From: Sphingobacterium sp. UBA7855
Lineage (GTDB): Bacteria; Bacteroidota; Bacteroidia; Sphingobacteriales; Sphingobacteriaceae
DNA length: 64,000 nucleotides
Assembly: GCA_002500745.1 (NCBI GenBank)
Contig: DLST01000018.1
Location: 62,001 to 126,000 of the forward strand
Direction of reading: 5' to 3'
Part shown: positions 45,552 through 54,904 of the stretch, piece by piece
How positions within the stretch are numbered: the first letter of the stretch is position 1
Layout: the number at the start of each line of letters is the position of its first letter
Made by a program: the position numbers and the translations under genes
The notes under the pieces: model-generated
Databases searched by the model: none
Seen by the model: only the letters and a program-made list of their open reading frames with translations
Told to the model about the DNA's origin: nothing

Positions 45552-46607
45552 CTAATCCCTATCTTTGGATAATTTACGGAAAGCAAGTGGATTTTTAAGT
45601 AATTCAGCTTGTTCACGGCGACGTTTTACAATATGCAATGCAGAAAAAATTGCCTCTACAAAAGAGCTTTCAGACGCGAAATTTTTTCCGGCAATATCAT
45701 ATCCTGTCCCATGATCTGGCGAGGTGCGTACAATAGGTAAACCCGCTGTATAGTTTACACCGGCACCTTTGGCGATATGTTTAAAAGGAATCAACCCTTG
45801 GTCATGGTACATCGCCAATACCGCATCAAATTTCTCATATGCCCCTTTCGCGAAAAATCCATCGGCAGGATAAGGTCCGAAACAGAAAATCCCTAGTTCG
45901 TTGGCTTTTTCTACAGTAGGCCTGATGATCTGATCATCTTCGGTACCAATAATACCATGATCACCAGCATGTGGGTTAAGTCCTAAAACTGCTATTTTAG
46001 GCTTTTCCACCCAGAAATCTTTCTTCAGCGAATCATTCATCAGCGCAAGTTTTTTAAGAATGGCTTCTTCGGTAATTTGAGCAGCAACCTCATGCAATGG
46101 AATATGGCCCGTCACCACGCCAATACGCAGTTCATCACATACCATAAACATCAATACATCATCAGCTCCAACTTTCGCTTGTAGGTATTCAGTATGTCCT
46201 GGAAATTGGAACCCCTCCTGCTGAATATTATGCTTGTTGATAGGAGCAGTTACCAAAGCATCAATTTTACCGGCTTTTAAATCTTCAACGGCTTTCTCTA
46301 GAGACAGAAAAGCATATTTACCGCCAATTTCGTTTTCTTCACCCAACGAAATTTTGACATCTTCCTGCCAGCAATTGATCATATTTGCTCTTTTGGAATG
46401 CGCCTGCTCAGCATCATTAATGACGTTAAAACTAAAATCATTTACGCCGATTGCTTTACGGTGAAAAGAAGCAACCTTCGTATTTCCATAAACCACCGGC
46501 GTAAAGAAATCGCACATCCGCTGATCTACCAAAGATTTAATGATTACTTCAAGTCCAATGCCGTTAATATCGCCTACGGTAATTCCGATTTTTAATTTAT
46601 CGCTCAT
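45552..46607 (-). CDS. pdxA: 4-hydroxythreonine-4-phosphate dehydrogenase PdxA
   Basis: 351 residues. Family motifs: KIGITVGDINGIGLEVIIKS, APINKHNIQQEGFQFPGHTE with a metal His, LNPHAGDHGIIGTED, and YHDQGLIPFKHIAKGAGVNY. Oxidises 4-phosphohydroxy-threonine with NAD in the DXP-independent pyridoxal 5'-phosphate route. Cytoplasmic dimer with a metal bound by histidines. Divergent from ksgA. A consensus -7 element lies at 46635-46628, giving a leader of about 15 bases. Confidence 0.95.
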   Translation of the reverse strand: MSDKLKIGITVGDINGIGLEVIIKSLVDQRMCDFFTPVVYGNTKVASFHRKAIGVNDFSFNVINDAEQAHSKRANMINCWQEDVKISLGEENEIGGKYAFLSLEKAVEDLKAGKIDALVTAPINKHNIQQEGFQFPGHTEYLQAKVGADDVLMFMVCDELRIGVVTGHIPLHEVAAQITEEAILKKLALMNDSLKKDFWVEKPKIAVLGLNPHAGDHGIIGTEDDQIIRPTVEKANELGIFCFGPYPADGFFAKGAYEKFDAVLAMYHDQGLIPFKHIAKGAGVNYTAGLPIVRTSPDHGTGYDIAGKNFASESSFVEAIFSALHIVKRRREQAELLKNPLAFRKLSKDRD

Positions 46608-46627
46608 TCTGTTTAAATGCTTTGATT

Positions 46628-46635
46628 CAAAAATA
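46628..46635 (-). promoter_or_regulatory. -7 promoter element TATTTTTG for pdxA
   Basis: The minus strand reads TATTTTTG, an exact TAnnTTTG match 20 bases before the pdxA ATG. Confidence 0.5.
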
Positions 46636-46756
46636 AGGATTTTTTTTTAGTATTGGGTATTGTCCTTTATCCTTGTTTTTTGCTTGTTGCTCTTTTTTAA
46701 CACTTAGCTTTTCACAGCTGACTTCTAATTTCTGACTTTTAATTTTTAATTTTCAC

Positions 46757-46764
46757 TACTTTTG
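46757..46764 (+). promoter_or_regulatory. -7 promoter element TACTTTTG giving a leaderless ksgA mRNA
   Basis: Exact TAnnTTTG match that ends 4 bases before the ksgA ATG at 46769. Transcription would begin at or next to the A of ATG. Confidence 0.6.
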
Positions 46765-46768
46765 CAAC

Positions 46769-47548
46769 ATGAGTACAGTAAGAGCAAAAAAACATTTAGG
46801 ACAGCATTTCTTGAACGACAAAAATGCTGCACAGAAGATTGTGGAAGCATTGGATCCTAAACTGGGTTTTAGCCAAGTGCTTGAAGTGGGGCCTGGGATG
46901 GGTGTACTTTCAGATTTTCTCCTGCAGAAAGAGGAATATGAAACCTATTTGATCGATGTGGATGAGGAATCCATTGCTTATTTGGACGACAAATATCCCC
47001 AATTGGGCAAAAGGTTAATCCACGGGGATTTCCTAAACCTTGATTTTTCAAAATACTTTGGGGAGAAAATGGCTGTCATTGGCAATTTCCCGTACAACAT
47101 CTCCTCCCAGATTCTCTTTAAAATTTTGGATGAACGCCAACGTGTCGTTCAGATGACGGGTATGTTCCAGAAAGAAGTAGCCGAACGTTGTACAGCTAAA
47201 GCGGGCAGCAAGGAATATGGTATCTTGAGTGTCTTTTTACAGGCCTATTATAAAGTAGAATATCTTTTTACTGTAAAAGCAGGAGCTTTTAATCCACCGC
47301 CAAAAGTATTGTCGGGCGTTATCCGTATGACACGCAATGACCGAGAACAATTGAATTGTGATGAAAAACTATTTTGGCGTGTTGTCAAAGCGGGCTTCAA
47401 TCAACGTCGTAAAACTCTTCGGAATTCACTCTCTGGCGTTGTCCCCAAAGATAAAATGTCCGATAATCCACTCTACGAACTACGAGCAGAACGACTGACA
47501 GTAGATGATTTTGTCGGCTTAACAAATGAAATAGCAAACAGTCTTTAA
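46769..47548 (+). CDS. ksgA: 16S rRNA (adenine1518-N6/adenine1519-N6) dimethyltransferase
   Basis: 259 residues. RVKKHLGQHFL-type start (AKKHLGQHFLNDKNAAQKIV), SAM-binding LEVGPGMGVLSDFL, catalytic GNFPYNISSQILFK (NxPY) and GFNQRRKTLRNSL at the C-terminus. Dimethylates two adjacent adenines in the 3' end of 16S rRNA during 30S assembly. Divergent from pdxA. The FAD monooxygenase gene starts 2 bases after its stop. Confidence 0.96.
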   Translation: MSTVRAKKHLGQHFLNDKNAAQKIVEALDPKLGFSQVLEVGPGMGVLSDFLLQKEEYETYLIDVDEESIAYLDDKYPQLGKRLIHGDFLNLDFSKYFGEKMAVIGNFPYNISSQILFKILDERQRVVQMTGMFQKEVAERCTAKAGSKEYGILSVFLQAYYKVEYLFTVKAGAFNPPPKVLSGVIRMTRNDREQLNCDEKLFWRVVKAGFNQRRKTLRNSLSGVVPKDKMSDNPLYELRAERLTVDDFVGLTNEIANSL

Positions 47549-47549
47549 T

Positions 47550-48734
47550 ATGCATTCAACAGACAGCACATTTATTATCGTTGGTGGAGGTATCGCGGGA
47601 TTGTGTGCTGCAATTGGTCTGACAAAGCTCGGCATTGACGCCCAGGTTTATGAAAGTGCAGACGAGTTAAAAGGTATCGGAGCAGGATTTGGTCTTGCAG
47701 CCAATGCCATGCAAGCCTTGGAGCATTTAGGGCTCAAAGACGAAATCGTTCCAATAGGACATTATCTTGCGTCCTACAATGTCTTGGATCAAAAGGGAAA
47801 TATCTTGGTTGAACCAGATACGAAGTCAATCAGCCGAAAATATCAACAGGACAACTTCGCTATTCATCGGGCAGACCTGCATCAATTTCTATTATCCAAA
47901 ATCTCAAACACACAGATCCACCTTGGCAAACGCGCCGTTTCGTTCGAACGAGAGGGGGAAGATCTTCAAGTTTATTTTGCAGATGGAAGCCATGTACGGG
48001 GTCAAGCACTCTTAATTGCCGATGGGGTACATTCTCCCTTACGGCAGCAACTTATACCCGGTTCGGCACCCCGCTATTCGGGTTACACCTGCTGGCGGGC
48101 CACCATTGATAATAGCAGCATACAACTCAACAAAGGGACGGAAACCTGGGGTGCGAAAGGACGTTTTGGTATGACACCACTTGTCAATAACCGCATTTAT
48201 TGGTACGCTTGTATCAATACCACTGCACGGAACCCAATCTTAAAAAAGTGGCGCACAAAAGAACTTCTTGAAAATTTTAAGAGTTATCATGCACCTATTC
48301 CAACAATCCTATCTGAAACTAAGGATAGCGAACTGATTGCAAACGATATTATCGATATTGCACCGCTTGACCGTCTTGCATTTGACAACATACTCTTGCT
48401 CGGAGATGCTGGACATGCAACAACTCCTAACCTCGGCCAGGGAGCCTGTCAGGCTATTGAAGATGTGGCTGTACTGATGGACGAGCTTCAAACCGATGTG
48501 CCTATCAATGTGGCTTTCCAACGATTCGAAAACAGAAGATTGGAGCGAGTAAATTACATTTGTAATACCTCATGGAGGATAGGAAAAATTGCACAATGGG
48601 AAAATCCACTCCTAATCGGAATACGAAATTTTATCATGAAGACTATGCCGAACCGTATGAAACAACAGCAGCTAAACAAATTACTTTCTGTGGATTTTAT
48701 GCAGATCAACCGTAATCATGTCCCCCGGAACTAA
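47550..48734 (+). CDS. FAD-dependent monooxygenase (aromatic-hydroxylase-like)
   Basis: 394 residues. The N-terminal FAD-binding FIIVGGGIAGLCAAIGLTKL (GxGxxG), the DG-type region ALLIADGVHSPLRQQ, and the C-terminal NILLLGDAGHATTPNLGQGA (GD motif) define class A flavoprotein monooxygenases such as salicylate or 3-hydroxybenzoate hydroxylase. NAD(P)H would reduce the FAD; substrate unknown. It overlaps the end of ksgA functionally only by transcript, with a 1-base gap. Confidence 0.9.
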   Translation: MHSTDSTFIIVGGGIAGLCAAIGLTKLGIDAQVYESADELKGIGAGFGLAANAMQALEHLGLKDEIVPIGHYLASYNVLDQKGNILVEPDTKSISRKYQQDNFAIHRADLHQFLLSKISNTQIHLGKRAVSFEREGEDLQVYFADGSHVRGQALLIADGVHSPLRQQLIPGSAPRYSGYTCWRATIDNSSIQLNKGTETWGAKGRFGMTPLVNNRIYWYACINTTARNPILKKWRTKELLENFKSYHAPIPTILSETKDSELIANDIIDIAPLDRLAFDNILLLGDAGHATTPNLGQGACQAIEDVAVLMDELQTDVPINVAFQRFENRRLERVNYICNTSWRIGKIAQWENPLLIGIRNFIMKTMPNRMKQQQLNKLLSVDFMQINRNHVPRN

Positions 48735-48790
48735 ATCATCGAACCATAGAAACACGACTTATTTATCGTTTCCACTAAAAAAATAATTGG

Positions 48791-49723
48791 ATGAAAACTA
48801 CTATTCTAATCGTCGACGACATTCATGAGATCATGCTAAAAAAATTCGATCAGGCAGGTATCCATTACGATTATCAGCCCAATATCAGCCGAGAAGAAGC
48901 CGAGAAAATTATTTCTAACTATTCGGGCATGGTCATCCGTTCTAAATTTCAGGTCGATAAAGCTTTTTTTGACCTGGCGCCAAACCTCCGCTTTATCGCT
49001 CGTGCCGGTGCAGGTATGGACAATATCGACGATACAATTGCTGCGCAAAGAGACGTGCTATTAATTCCTGCAAATGAAGGCAATCGGGATGCTGTTGGTG
49101 AACATATGATCGGGATGTTGCTTAGTCTTATGAACAATCTGAATCGTGGCGACCAACAAATTCGATCTGGCCAGTGGTTGCGTGAAGCCAATCGTGGTTA
49201 CGAACTGAAAGGGCGCACTGTAGGATTGATTGGCTATGGGCACAATGGGATGGCCATGGCAAAAAAACTATCGGGCTTTGATGTAACGGTACTTGCCTAC
49301 GATAAATACCGGATCGGCTATACCGATCAATATGCAACAGAAACACACATGGAAAAAATCTACAAAGAAGCTGATGTGATCAGTTTTCATATTCCCTTAA
49401 CGGACGAAACAAAGGGGATGATTGATGTGGATTATCTGGCGAAATTTGAAAAACCTATTTTCTTTTTACTCGGGGCACGAGGCGGTATTGTACAAGTACC
49501 TGCAGTGCTTGGTGGCCTTGATTCAGGCTCCATTTTGGGTGCAGCATTTGATGTATTGCCTATAGAAAAGTTCCCAAAACTCGCTGAACAGAGCTGGTAT
49601 ACGGATCTTATAAGTAGAGACAATGTGATCTTATCTCCCCATGTTGCCGGATGGACATTTGAGAGTTATTATAAATTATCAGAAATCGCCGCCGATAAGA
49701 TTGTTGCATTTGTGGCCTCTTGA
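48791..49723 (+). CDS. D-isomer-specific 2-hydroxyacid dehydrogenase family protein
   Basis: 310 residues. NAD-binding domain VGLIGYGHNGMAMAKKL (GxGxxG variant GYGHNG) and the catalytic set Arg in LGARGGIVQ, Glu in DVLPIEKFP and His in SPHVAGWT. Usual NxARGG is changed to LGARGG. Related to phosphoglycerate dehydrogenase SerA, but without the regulatory ACT domain. It is 56 bases after the monooxygenase gene and may share its transcript. Confidence 0.88.
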   Translation: MKTTILIVDDIHEIMLKKFDQAGIHYDYQPNISREEAEKIISNYSGMVIRSKFQVDKAFFDLAPNLRFIARAGAGMDNIDDTIAAQRDVLLIPANEGNRDAVGEHMIGMLLSLMNNLNRGDQQIRSGQWLREANRGYELKGRTVGLIGYGHNGMAMAKKLSGFDVTVLAYDKYRIGYTDQYATETHMEKIYKEADVISFHIPLTDETKGMIDVDYLAKFEKPIFFLLGARGGIVQVPAVLGGLDSGSILGAAFDVLPIEKFPKLAEQSWYTDLISRDNVILSPHVAGWTFESYYKLSEIAADKIVAFVAS

Positions 49724-49818
49724 GTTTTACACGGGCCCAATGGCCAGAATCTCTGGTGCAGCAGGCAGCTACAATACATGAAGTTCGGGTAATCTATTAT
49801 TACTGCCCTAATAAAAAC

Positions 49819-50697
49819 TCATGCTGCTGGACTAAAGACGACCGCTAGAAAGACAATGAAAAACTGCAATACTAGACTACCGTCAAGTAGGTAAGCATAG
49901 TGATAATGGTCTTTTGTTTTGAATACCGCCAACTTTAGCAGGGCAAATATCAGCACGTTTGTTAGAAGTAATCCAATTTTTATAAGCATGGTATAGGGCG
50001 CCAATAGGACCAGAATACAATGCAGGCCCAGTAACAAATAGGTAAGATTCTTAGCTTTCTGTTCGCCCAACATATTGGGTAAAGTTCGTAAGTGATAATA
50101 GGAATCCTGTTGGATATCCCGAATATCAAATGGTAATGTACAGATTAACAAAAATATGAACTTCAATACACAGAGTGCAATCAAGACCCAATGATTAATG
50201 GAGACACCTACATTGGTCAGTTCCACATAAGGAAGCACCACGCTGCTGCAGACCCACACTAGGGCAATATGAAAAATTTTGGCGCCAGGAATCTGTCGAA
50301 GTCCCACTTTACGATCCTGGAATTTAAATAGTGGCATTCCGTATAACAGGCTTAAAACTCCAATAAATCCCAAAAAAAGGAAAGAGTACATGTGTATATG
50401 CCACAAGCAATACCCCAGCACAAGCAAAGCTATACCATTATTTAACCACATGATCCATTCATGGTTAAAGATCCAGCGTGTCCGCGGGAATTTTGATTCT
50501 TTTGGATTCTTCGGCTTGGACCACCATAGGCTAAAATTATACAACAATAAAGTGGCGGTCCCCTCCACTAAAACGATGTACCAATTGATAGACCTTTCAA
50601 ATATAATGTAGGTCAGTGCACATTGCGCCATGGCCGCCATGGCGATCAGAAGATTTGTATAGATAATAATATAGAATAGCTTTCTCAGAAAAGGCAT
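49819..50697 (-). CDS. UbiA-like prenyltransferase family membrane protein
   Basis: 292 residues with about eight membrane segments. The second aspartate-rich motif of UbiA enzymes is visible as PFDIRDIQQDSYYHLRTLP. The first NDxxDxxxD motif is not: the expected place reads LLYNFSLWWSKP, so only an Asn remains. UbiA enzymes move a prenyl chain onto an aromatic ring (quinone or heme synthesis). The missing motif makes canonical catalysis doubtful. Located alone, divergent from acs. Confidence 0.75.
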   Translation of the reverse strand: MPFLRKLFYIIIYTNLLIAMAAMAQCALTYIIFERSINWYIVLVEGTATLLLYNFSLWWSKPKNPKESKFPRTRWIFNHEWIMWLNNGIALLVLGYCLWHIHMYSFLFLGFIGVLSLLYGMPLFKFQDRKVGLRQIPGAKIFHIALVWVCSSVVLPYVELTNVGVSINHWVLIALCVLKFIFLLICTLPFDIRDIQQDSYYHLRTLPNMLGEQKAKNLTYLLLGLHCILVLLAPYTMLIKIGLLLTNVLIFALLKLAVFKTKDHYHYAYLLDGSLVLQFFIVFLAVVFSPAA

Positions 50698-50882
50698 CTT
50701 AATAAATCTTGATGCAAGATAACAATCTCGAAAGATAAAAGTAGTTTAACATGATATTAAACATCATTTTTTTGATAAAATGGGCAAAAACCGCTAAATT
50801 GTACACCGAAATCGAAATACCAAAAACAATTTCGCAACGATAACAATATAAATTAAAATAATTCATAATAATCCTAATAACG

Positions 50883-52799
50883 ATGAGCCTACAAATAAAA
50901 TCATTTGAAGAATATCAAAGTGAATATAAGCGAAGTGTAGAACAACCTGAGGAGTTTTGGGCGAGCATTGCAGATCATTTTTTCTGGAAGAGAAAATGGA
51001 ATAACGTGCTAAATTGGAACTTTGAAGAACCCAATGTCAAATGGTTTGAGGGTGCCAAACTAAATATTACAGAAAACTGTCTTGATCGCCATATATATGC
51101 GAATGGAGATAAACCAGCCATCATCTGGGAACCCAATGATCCAAATGAAGCGCACCGCATTCTTTCCTATAAGCAATTATTGCAAAAGGTCGAACAATTT
51201 GCCAACGTACTTAAAAATAATAACATCAAAAAAGGAGACCGTGTCTGTATTTACTTACCAATGGTTCCCGAATTGGTCATTGCTGTATTGGCTTGCGCCC
51301 GTATTGGTGCTATTCATTCCGTAGTATTTGGAGGTTTTTCAGCGCGTTCTATCGCTGATCGTATCGAAGATGCCGAATGCAAACTGATTGTCACATCAGA
51401 TGGCAGTTACCGCGGAAATAAAACTATTGGACTTAAAAATATTGTAGATGACGCGTTGATGCAATGTGATACGGTGGAAAAAGTCATTGTGTTAACGCGT
51501 ACGCGCACCCCGGTATCGATGATCAAAGGCCGTGATGTATGGTGGGAAGATGAGATCAAGAAAGTAGAAACACAAGGAAATCCAGCGTGTCCAGCAGAAG
51601 AAATGGATGCCGAAGATACCCTCTTTATTCTCTATACATCAGGATCGACAGGAAAGCCTAAAGGAGTGGTGCACACGTGTGGTGGTTATATGGTATACAC
51701 CGGTTATACCTTCATGAACACGTTCCAATACCAACCCAACGACGTATTTTTCTGCACTGCAGATATTGGCTGGATTACAGGTCACAGTTATATCGTTTAC
51801 GGCCCCTTATCACAAGGCGCTACCTCATTGATGTTTGAAGGCATACCAACCTTTCCGGATGCGAGCCGCTATTGGGATATTGTGGATAAATTTAAAGTCA
51901 ATATTATCTATACCTCACCGACTGCTCTACGTTCATTAATGGCTTTCGGTGACGAATTTGTAGACAAAAACAACCTTTCTTCGCTGCGTGTTTTAGGATC
52001 TGTAGGAGAGCCAATCAACGAAGAAGCTTGGAACTGGTTTAATGAGAAAGTAGGTAAAAATAATTGTCCTATTGTTGATACGTATTGGCAAACAGAGAAC
52101 GGGGGCCACTTGATCACCTCATTGGCGGGCGTGACACCAGAGAAAGCAAGCTATGCGATGTTCCCAATGCCAGGTATTCAGCCTGCTTTGATGGACGAGA
52201 ATGGAAAAGAAATCGAGGGCAATGATGTTACAGGAAACCTGTGTATCAAATTCCCTTGGCCGGGTATGCTACGTACGACGTGGGGAGATCACGACCGCTG
52301 TCGGCAAACCTACTTCTCGACCTATAAGGATATGTATTTTACCGGCGACGGATGTTTCCGTAGTCCGGAGGGCTATTACAAAATCACGGGTCGTGTAGAT
52401 GATGTACTCAACGTTTCGGGTCACCGTATTGGCACAGCTGAAGTTGAAAATGCCATTAACATGCACGCTGACGTTGTCGAATCCGCAATCGTAGGCTATC
52501 CGCACGCTGTAAAAGGGCAAGGTATCTATGCCTATGTGATTGCCAATCACCACACAGATGCTGAAGCGACCAGACGCGATATCATGGAAACCGTTTCTCG
52601 TATTATCGGCCCGATTGCAAAACCAGACATTATTCAATTTGTCGATGATCTACCAAAAACTCGTTCAGGCAAAATCATGCGTCGAATTTTACGTAAGATA
52701 GCTGAAGGAGATACAAGCAATTTAGGAGATACTTCTACCCTACAGGATCCGAATGTAGTAGAAGGCATTATACAAGGTGCTGAAGGTCTGAAAAAATAA
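50883..52799 (+). CDS. acs: Acetyl-CoA synthetase
   Basis: 638 residues, the normal length. ANL motifs: LYTSGSTGKPKGVVHTCGG, WITGHSYIVYGPL, YWQTENGGHLITSLAG, YFTGDGCFRSPEGYYKITGR, DDVLNVSGHRIGTAEVE and the acetylatable lysine in PKTRSGKIMRRILRK. Activates acetate to acetyl-CoA via acetyl-AMP. Transcribed alone and closed by a terminator. Activity is usually controlled by lysine acetylation, but no acetyltransferase gene is nearby. Confidence 0.96.
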   Translation: MSLQIKSFEEYQSEYKRSVEQPEEFWASIADHFFWKRKWNNVLNWNFEEPNVKWFEGAKLNITENCLDRHIYANGDKPAIIWEPNDPNEAHRILSYKQLLQKVEQFANVLKNNNIKKGDRVCIYLPMVPELVIAVLACARIGAIHSVVFGGFSARSIADRIEDAECKLIVTSDGSYRGNKTIGLKNIVDDALMQCDTVEKVIVLTRTRTPVSMIKGRDVWWEDEIKKVETQGNPACPAEEMDAEDTLFILYTSGSTGKPKGVVHTCGGYMVYTGYTFMNTFQYQPNDVFFCTADIGWITGHSYIVYGPLSQGATSLMFEGIPTFPDASRYWDIVDKFKVNIIYTSPTALRSLMAFGDEFVDKNNLSSLRVLGSVGEPINEEAWNWFNEKVGKNNCPIVDTYWQTENGGHLITSLAGVTPEKASYAMFPMPGIQPALMDENGKEIEGNDVTGNLCIKFPWPGMLRTTWGDHDRCRQTYFSTYKDMYFTGDGCFRSPEGYYKITGRVDDVLNVSGHRIGTAEVENAINMHADVVESAIVGYPHAVKGQGIYAYVIANHHTDAEATRRDIMETVSRIIGPIAKPDIIQFVDDLPKTRSGKIMRRILRKIAEGDTSNLGDTSTLQDPNVVEGIIQGAEGLKK

Positions 52800-52822
52800 T
52801 ATATCGTATATAATATATGTAG

Positions 52823-52856
52823 AAATGGCTGTCCAAAAAAATCGGACAGCCATTTT
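52823..52856 (+). terminator. Terminator after acs
   Basis: AAATGGCTGTCC at 52823-52834 pairs perfectly with GGACAGCCATTT at 52844-52855 around a 9-base A-rich loop, followed by a T. Confidence 0.88.
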
Positions 52857-52964
52857 CAGTTTGATTTATTAATGTAATTAAAGTTATGTATATATCTATA
52901 GAATGCCATTTCACCTCTTTAAGATCACTGTTGCCCACCTGCTAATTTCACTAGCTAAATAGGC

Positions 52965-53957
52965 CTAATTTGATAGGTGCAATTGTATGGGGAGCGTATA
53001 CTTCACATTAACGGCCTCTCCACGCTGTATACCGGGCTTCCATTTTCCTGCCCTTTTTATCACGCGAATTCCTTCTTCTCCCGTTCCGAAACCTAGGTCA
53101 TTATCTACAACCAAATCCCTTACGTTACCATCTTTGCCTACCACAAACGCTATCCTTACAACGCCAGACACCCCATTACTAATAGCGCCCCTTGGGAAGA
53201 CATAATTGCTCGCGATGAAGCCCATTAGTCTCGAAATTCCACCAGGGTAATCGGGAGGATTCATAAAGTTCGACGAATCATATTTAAAAACTTCGCCCGA
53301 AGCCTTTGTTTTAATGCCTGAAATTAATCGGTTATTTGTGTACGTTTCAACAAAGCTATCCTTTCCCGACTTTCCTTTCCACTCACCCTCGCGCAAATTA
53401 TTTTTCATTTCTCCCTCTTCATAACCCCCGCTATAATCTAAACGGATAAAACCCGTTCCATTTTCCAGTGTTTTATTATTGAGCGAATCATAATACACAA
53501 CGTAAATGGGATCTCCTATTTTCAGTTTTCCCTTTTTAACTGAATTGCTCGGATAAAAAACAATTTTTTCCAATTTATTACCTGGATAAAAGTAAAAAGC
53601 AGAATCTACAAGCGCGCTATCGTCGCTATAGTCCTCGATACTTCGTATCGTCCCCTGTTCATAAAATTCATATTTTCGCCCGCGAAATTTAAATGGATAA
53701 AGCGCATTTGTACTGATGACACTGAGTTTAATGGAGTCGTTACGCGTATAAAATTCTTCGACACGATACACCTTATCCTTCCCAGCGGCATCGACATGAA
53801 CTGTCCGTGTGTAATAGGCCGAATCCAGATGCTTTGTTTCGGTATCATTTCTCTTGTGATAGCTGGTAAAAGAAACCTGAGCATAAAGGTTTGATAAGCA
53901 CAAATTAAATGATAAAAAGCAGACTAACGACGCCCAAAAACTTAAATAACCCTTCAT
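52965..53957 (-). CDS. Secreted energy transducer TonB-like C-terminal-domain protein
   Basis: 330 residues from the ATG at 53957; a TTG at 53981 would add eight residues before the signal peptide. A signal peptide (FWASLVCFLSFNLCLSNLYAQ) replaces the usual uncleaved membrane anchor. The middle has MORN-like repeats (GYEEGEMKNNLREGEWKGKS), and the last 90 residues form a TonB C-terminal domain (YPGGISRLMGFIASNYVFPR, VRIAFVVGKDGNVRDLVV, GKWKPGIQRGEAVNVKYTLP). Without an ExbB/ExbD anchor it cannot be a classical TonB; many Bacteroidota have such proteins and their role is unknown. Confidence 0.88.
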   Translation of the reverse strand: MKGYLSFWASLVCFLSFNLCLSNLYAQVSFTSYHKRNDTETKHLDSAYYTRTVHVDAAGKDKVYRVEEFYTRNDSIKLSVISTNALYPFKFRGRKYEFYEQGTIRSIEDYSDDSALVDSAFYFYPGNKLEKIVFYPSNSVKKGKLKIGDPIYVVYYDSLNNKTLENGTGFIRLDYSGGYEEGEMKNNLREGEWKGKSGKDSFVETYTNNRLISGIKTKASGEVFKYDSSNFMNPPDYPGGISRLMGFIASNYVFPRGAISNGVSGVVRIAFVVGKDGNVRDLVVDNDLGFGTGEEGIRVIKRAGKWKPGIQRGEAVNVKYTLPIQLHLSN

Positions 53958-54070
53958 AAATACTAGTTTGTATAGCAGCAATAATAGGAAATATCAAAGA
54001 CAATTAAAACAATAATCGGTTAAATAATTTTTATAGTCATTGCATGATGTACGATAGAACAGTGATTTTA

Positions 54071-54105
54071 GTTATCCACACAATGTTAATAACATTGTTG
54101 ATAAC
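54071..54105. repeat. DnaA-box-like site within a nested palindrome
   Basis: GTTATC (54071-54076) and GATAAC (54100-54105) enclose CAATGTTA-A-TAACATTG. TTATCCACA at 54072-54080 is identical to the E. coli consensus DnaA box, and TGTTGATAA at the right side is a one-mismatch box on the other strand. Could be a DnaA cluster, or the operator of an unknown regulator. Confidence 0.45.
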
Positions 54106-54308
54106 TCATTTTACCCGTAGAACGAACAACATAATCTTATAACTAAACGCCACCCTCATAGAAGCACTAGAGCAATTGTGCTCCCATAAAGAAATCCTAT
54201 TTTCTTTTACACAGTATAAAATCAACGATAGGAGCTCAACAGAATAGATATACTACTTCTGATAAAAGGCTTATGAATAATTTTGGCACTTTTCAAGTGC
54301 TTAATACA

Positions 54309-54340
54309 ACAAAAAAAGCCACATCATCCCGACGTGGCCA
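54309..54340 (-). terminator. Terminator of the small secreted-protein gene
   Basis: On the minus strand GGCCAC and GTGGC(T) pair around a 12-base loop, followed by a run of seven T. It lies 31 bases after the gene's stop codon. Confidence 0.85.
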
Positions 54341-54371
54341 AAATAAACATATGAATTTAATTAAACAGTTT

Positions 54372-54803
54372 CTATTTATACGAGTTTACGGAGCTTGCAA
54401 CCTTCCAGGTTCCTGATTCATTGACCAATGTCACTAAATCTGTTTTGATGAAATTGTCAAACTTCATGGTGATACGTGCTACCATATAGTTTTCAGATTC
54501 CTCCAGAACTTCAGTATGCGTACTGCAGTTCAATTTTTCACCTTTTTGTTTCTTGAGGAATGAAATTACTTCCGAACGGCTGTTGGTACGAACTGATTTT
54601 CCTTGAATTTTCTGATTAAACTCCTGAGCGAATAACTTTTCTATGCCCTGAGAAGCACCTTCCGTCATTACGGACACATAACTATCGATGGCCAGATCAG
54701 CTGTGGAAAGGTTCAATGCTTTTCCAGGATCGGTAGCTGCCACTGCGAAAGTTGATATTGTAATCAATGCTGCTGCTGCGAATGTCTTTACTAAAGTTTT
54801 CAT
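54372..54803 (-). CDS. Secreted small protein, NTF2 / lumazine-binding-like
   Basis: 143 residues. A signal peptide (LVKTFAAAALITISTFAVAA) is followed by a compact alpha+beta domain: STADLAIDSYVSVMTEGASQ, FAQEFNQKIQGKS, and VARITMKFDNFIKTDLVTLV then GTWKVASSVNSYK. This is the nuclear-transport-factor-2-like / DUF4878-type layout of many secreted Bacteroidota proteins. Ligand and role unknown. Preceded by a consensus -7 element about 95 bases upstream and closed by a good terminator, so it is transcribed alone. Confidence 0.85.
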   Translation of the reverse strand: MKTLVKTFAAAALITISTFAVAATDPGKALNLSTADLAIDSYVSVMTEGASQGIEKLFAQEFNQKIQGKSVRTNSRSEVISFLKKQKGEKLNCSTHTEVLEESENYMVARITMKFDNFIKTDLVTLVNESGTWKVASSVNSYK

Positions 54804-54896
54804 AATATTGTACTTTATAGTGTTAGTTTTTTGTTTCTTTTCTTATTGTCGTAAGGATCTTGATTATGTTGCATCATTTCCTTTAAGATTCTGATT

Positions 54897-54904
54897 CAAA
54901 AGTA
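54897..54904 (-). promoter_or_regulatory. -7 promoter element TACTTTTG
   Basis: The minus strand reads TACTTTTG, an exact TAnnTTTG match, about 94 bases before the start of the small secreted-protein gene. Confidence 0.45.

Larger units (their letters stand above)
53958..54371. other. Gene-free region with DnaA-box-like palindrome
   Basis: About 414 AT-rich bases without a credible gene. It holds a consensus DnaA box TTATCCACA (54072-54080), an adjoining palindrome CAATGTTAATAACATTG (54081-54097) and an outer GTTATC/GATAAC pair, plus the terminator of the next gene at 54309-54340. See findings. Confidence 0.5.

Noticed and set aside
54043..54141. 32-codon frame starting MMYDRTVIL
   Set aside because: Consists of the DnaA-box palindrome translated; no coding signal beyond that.
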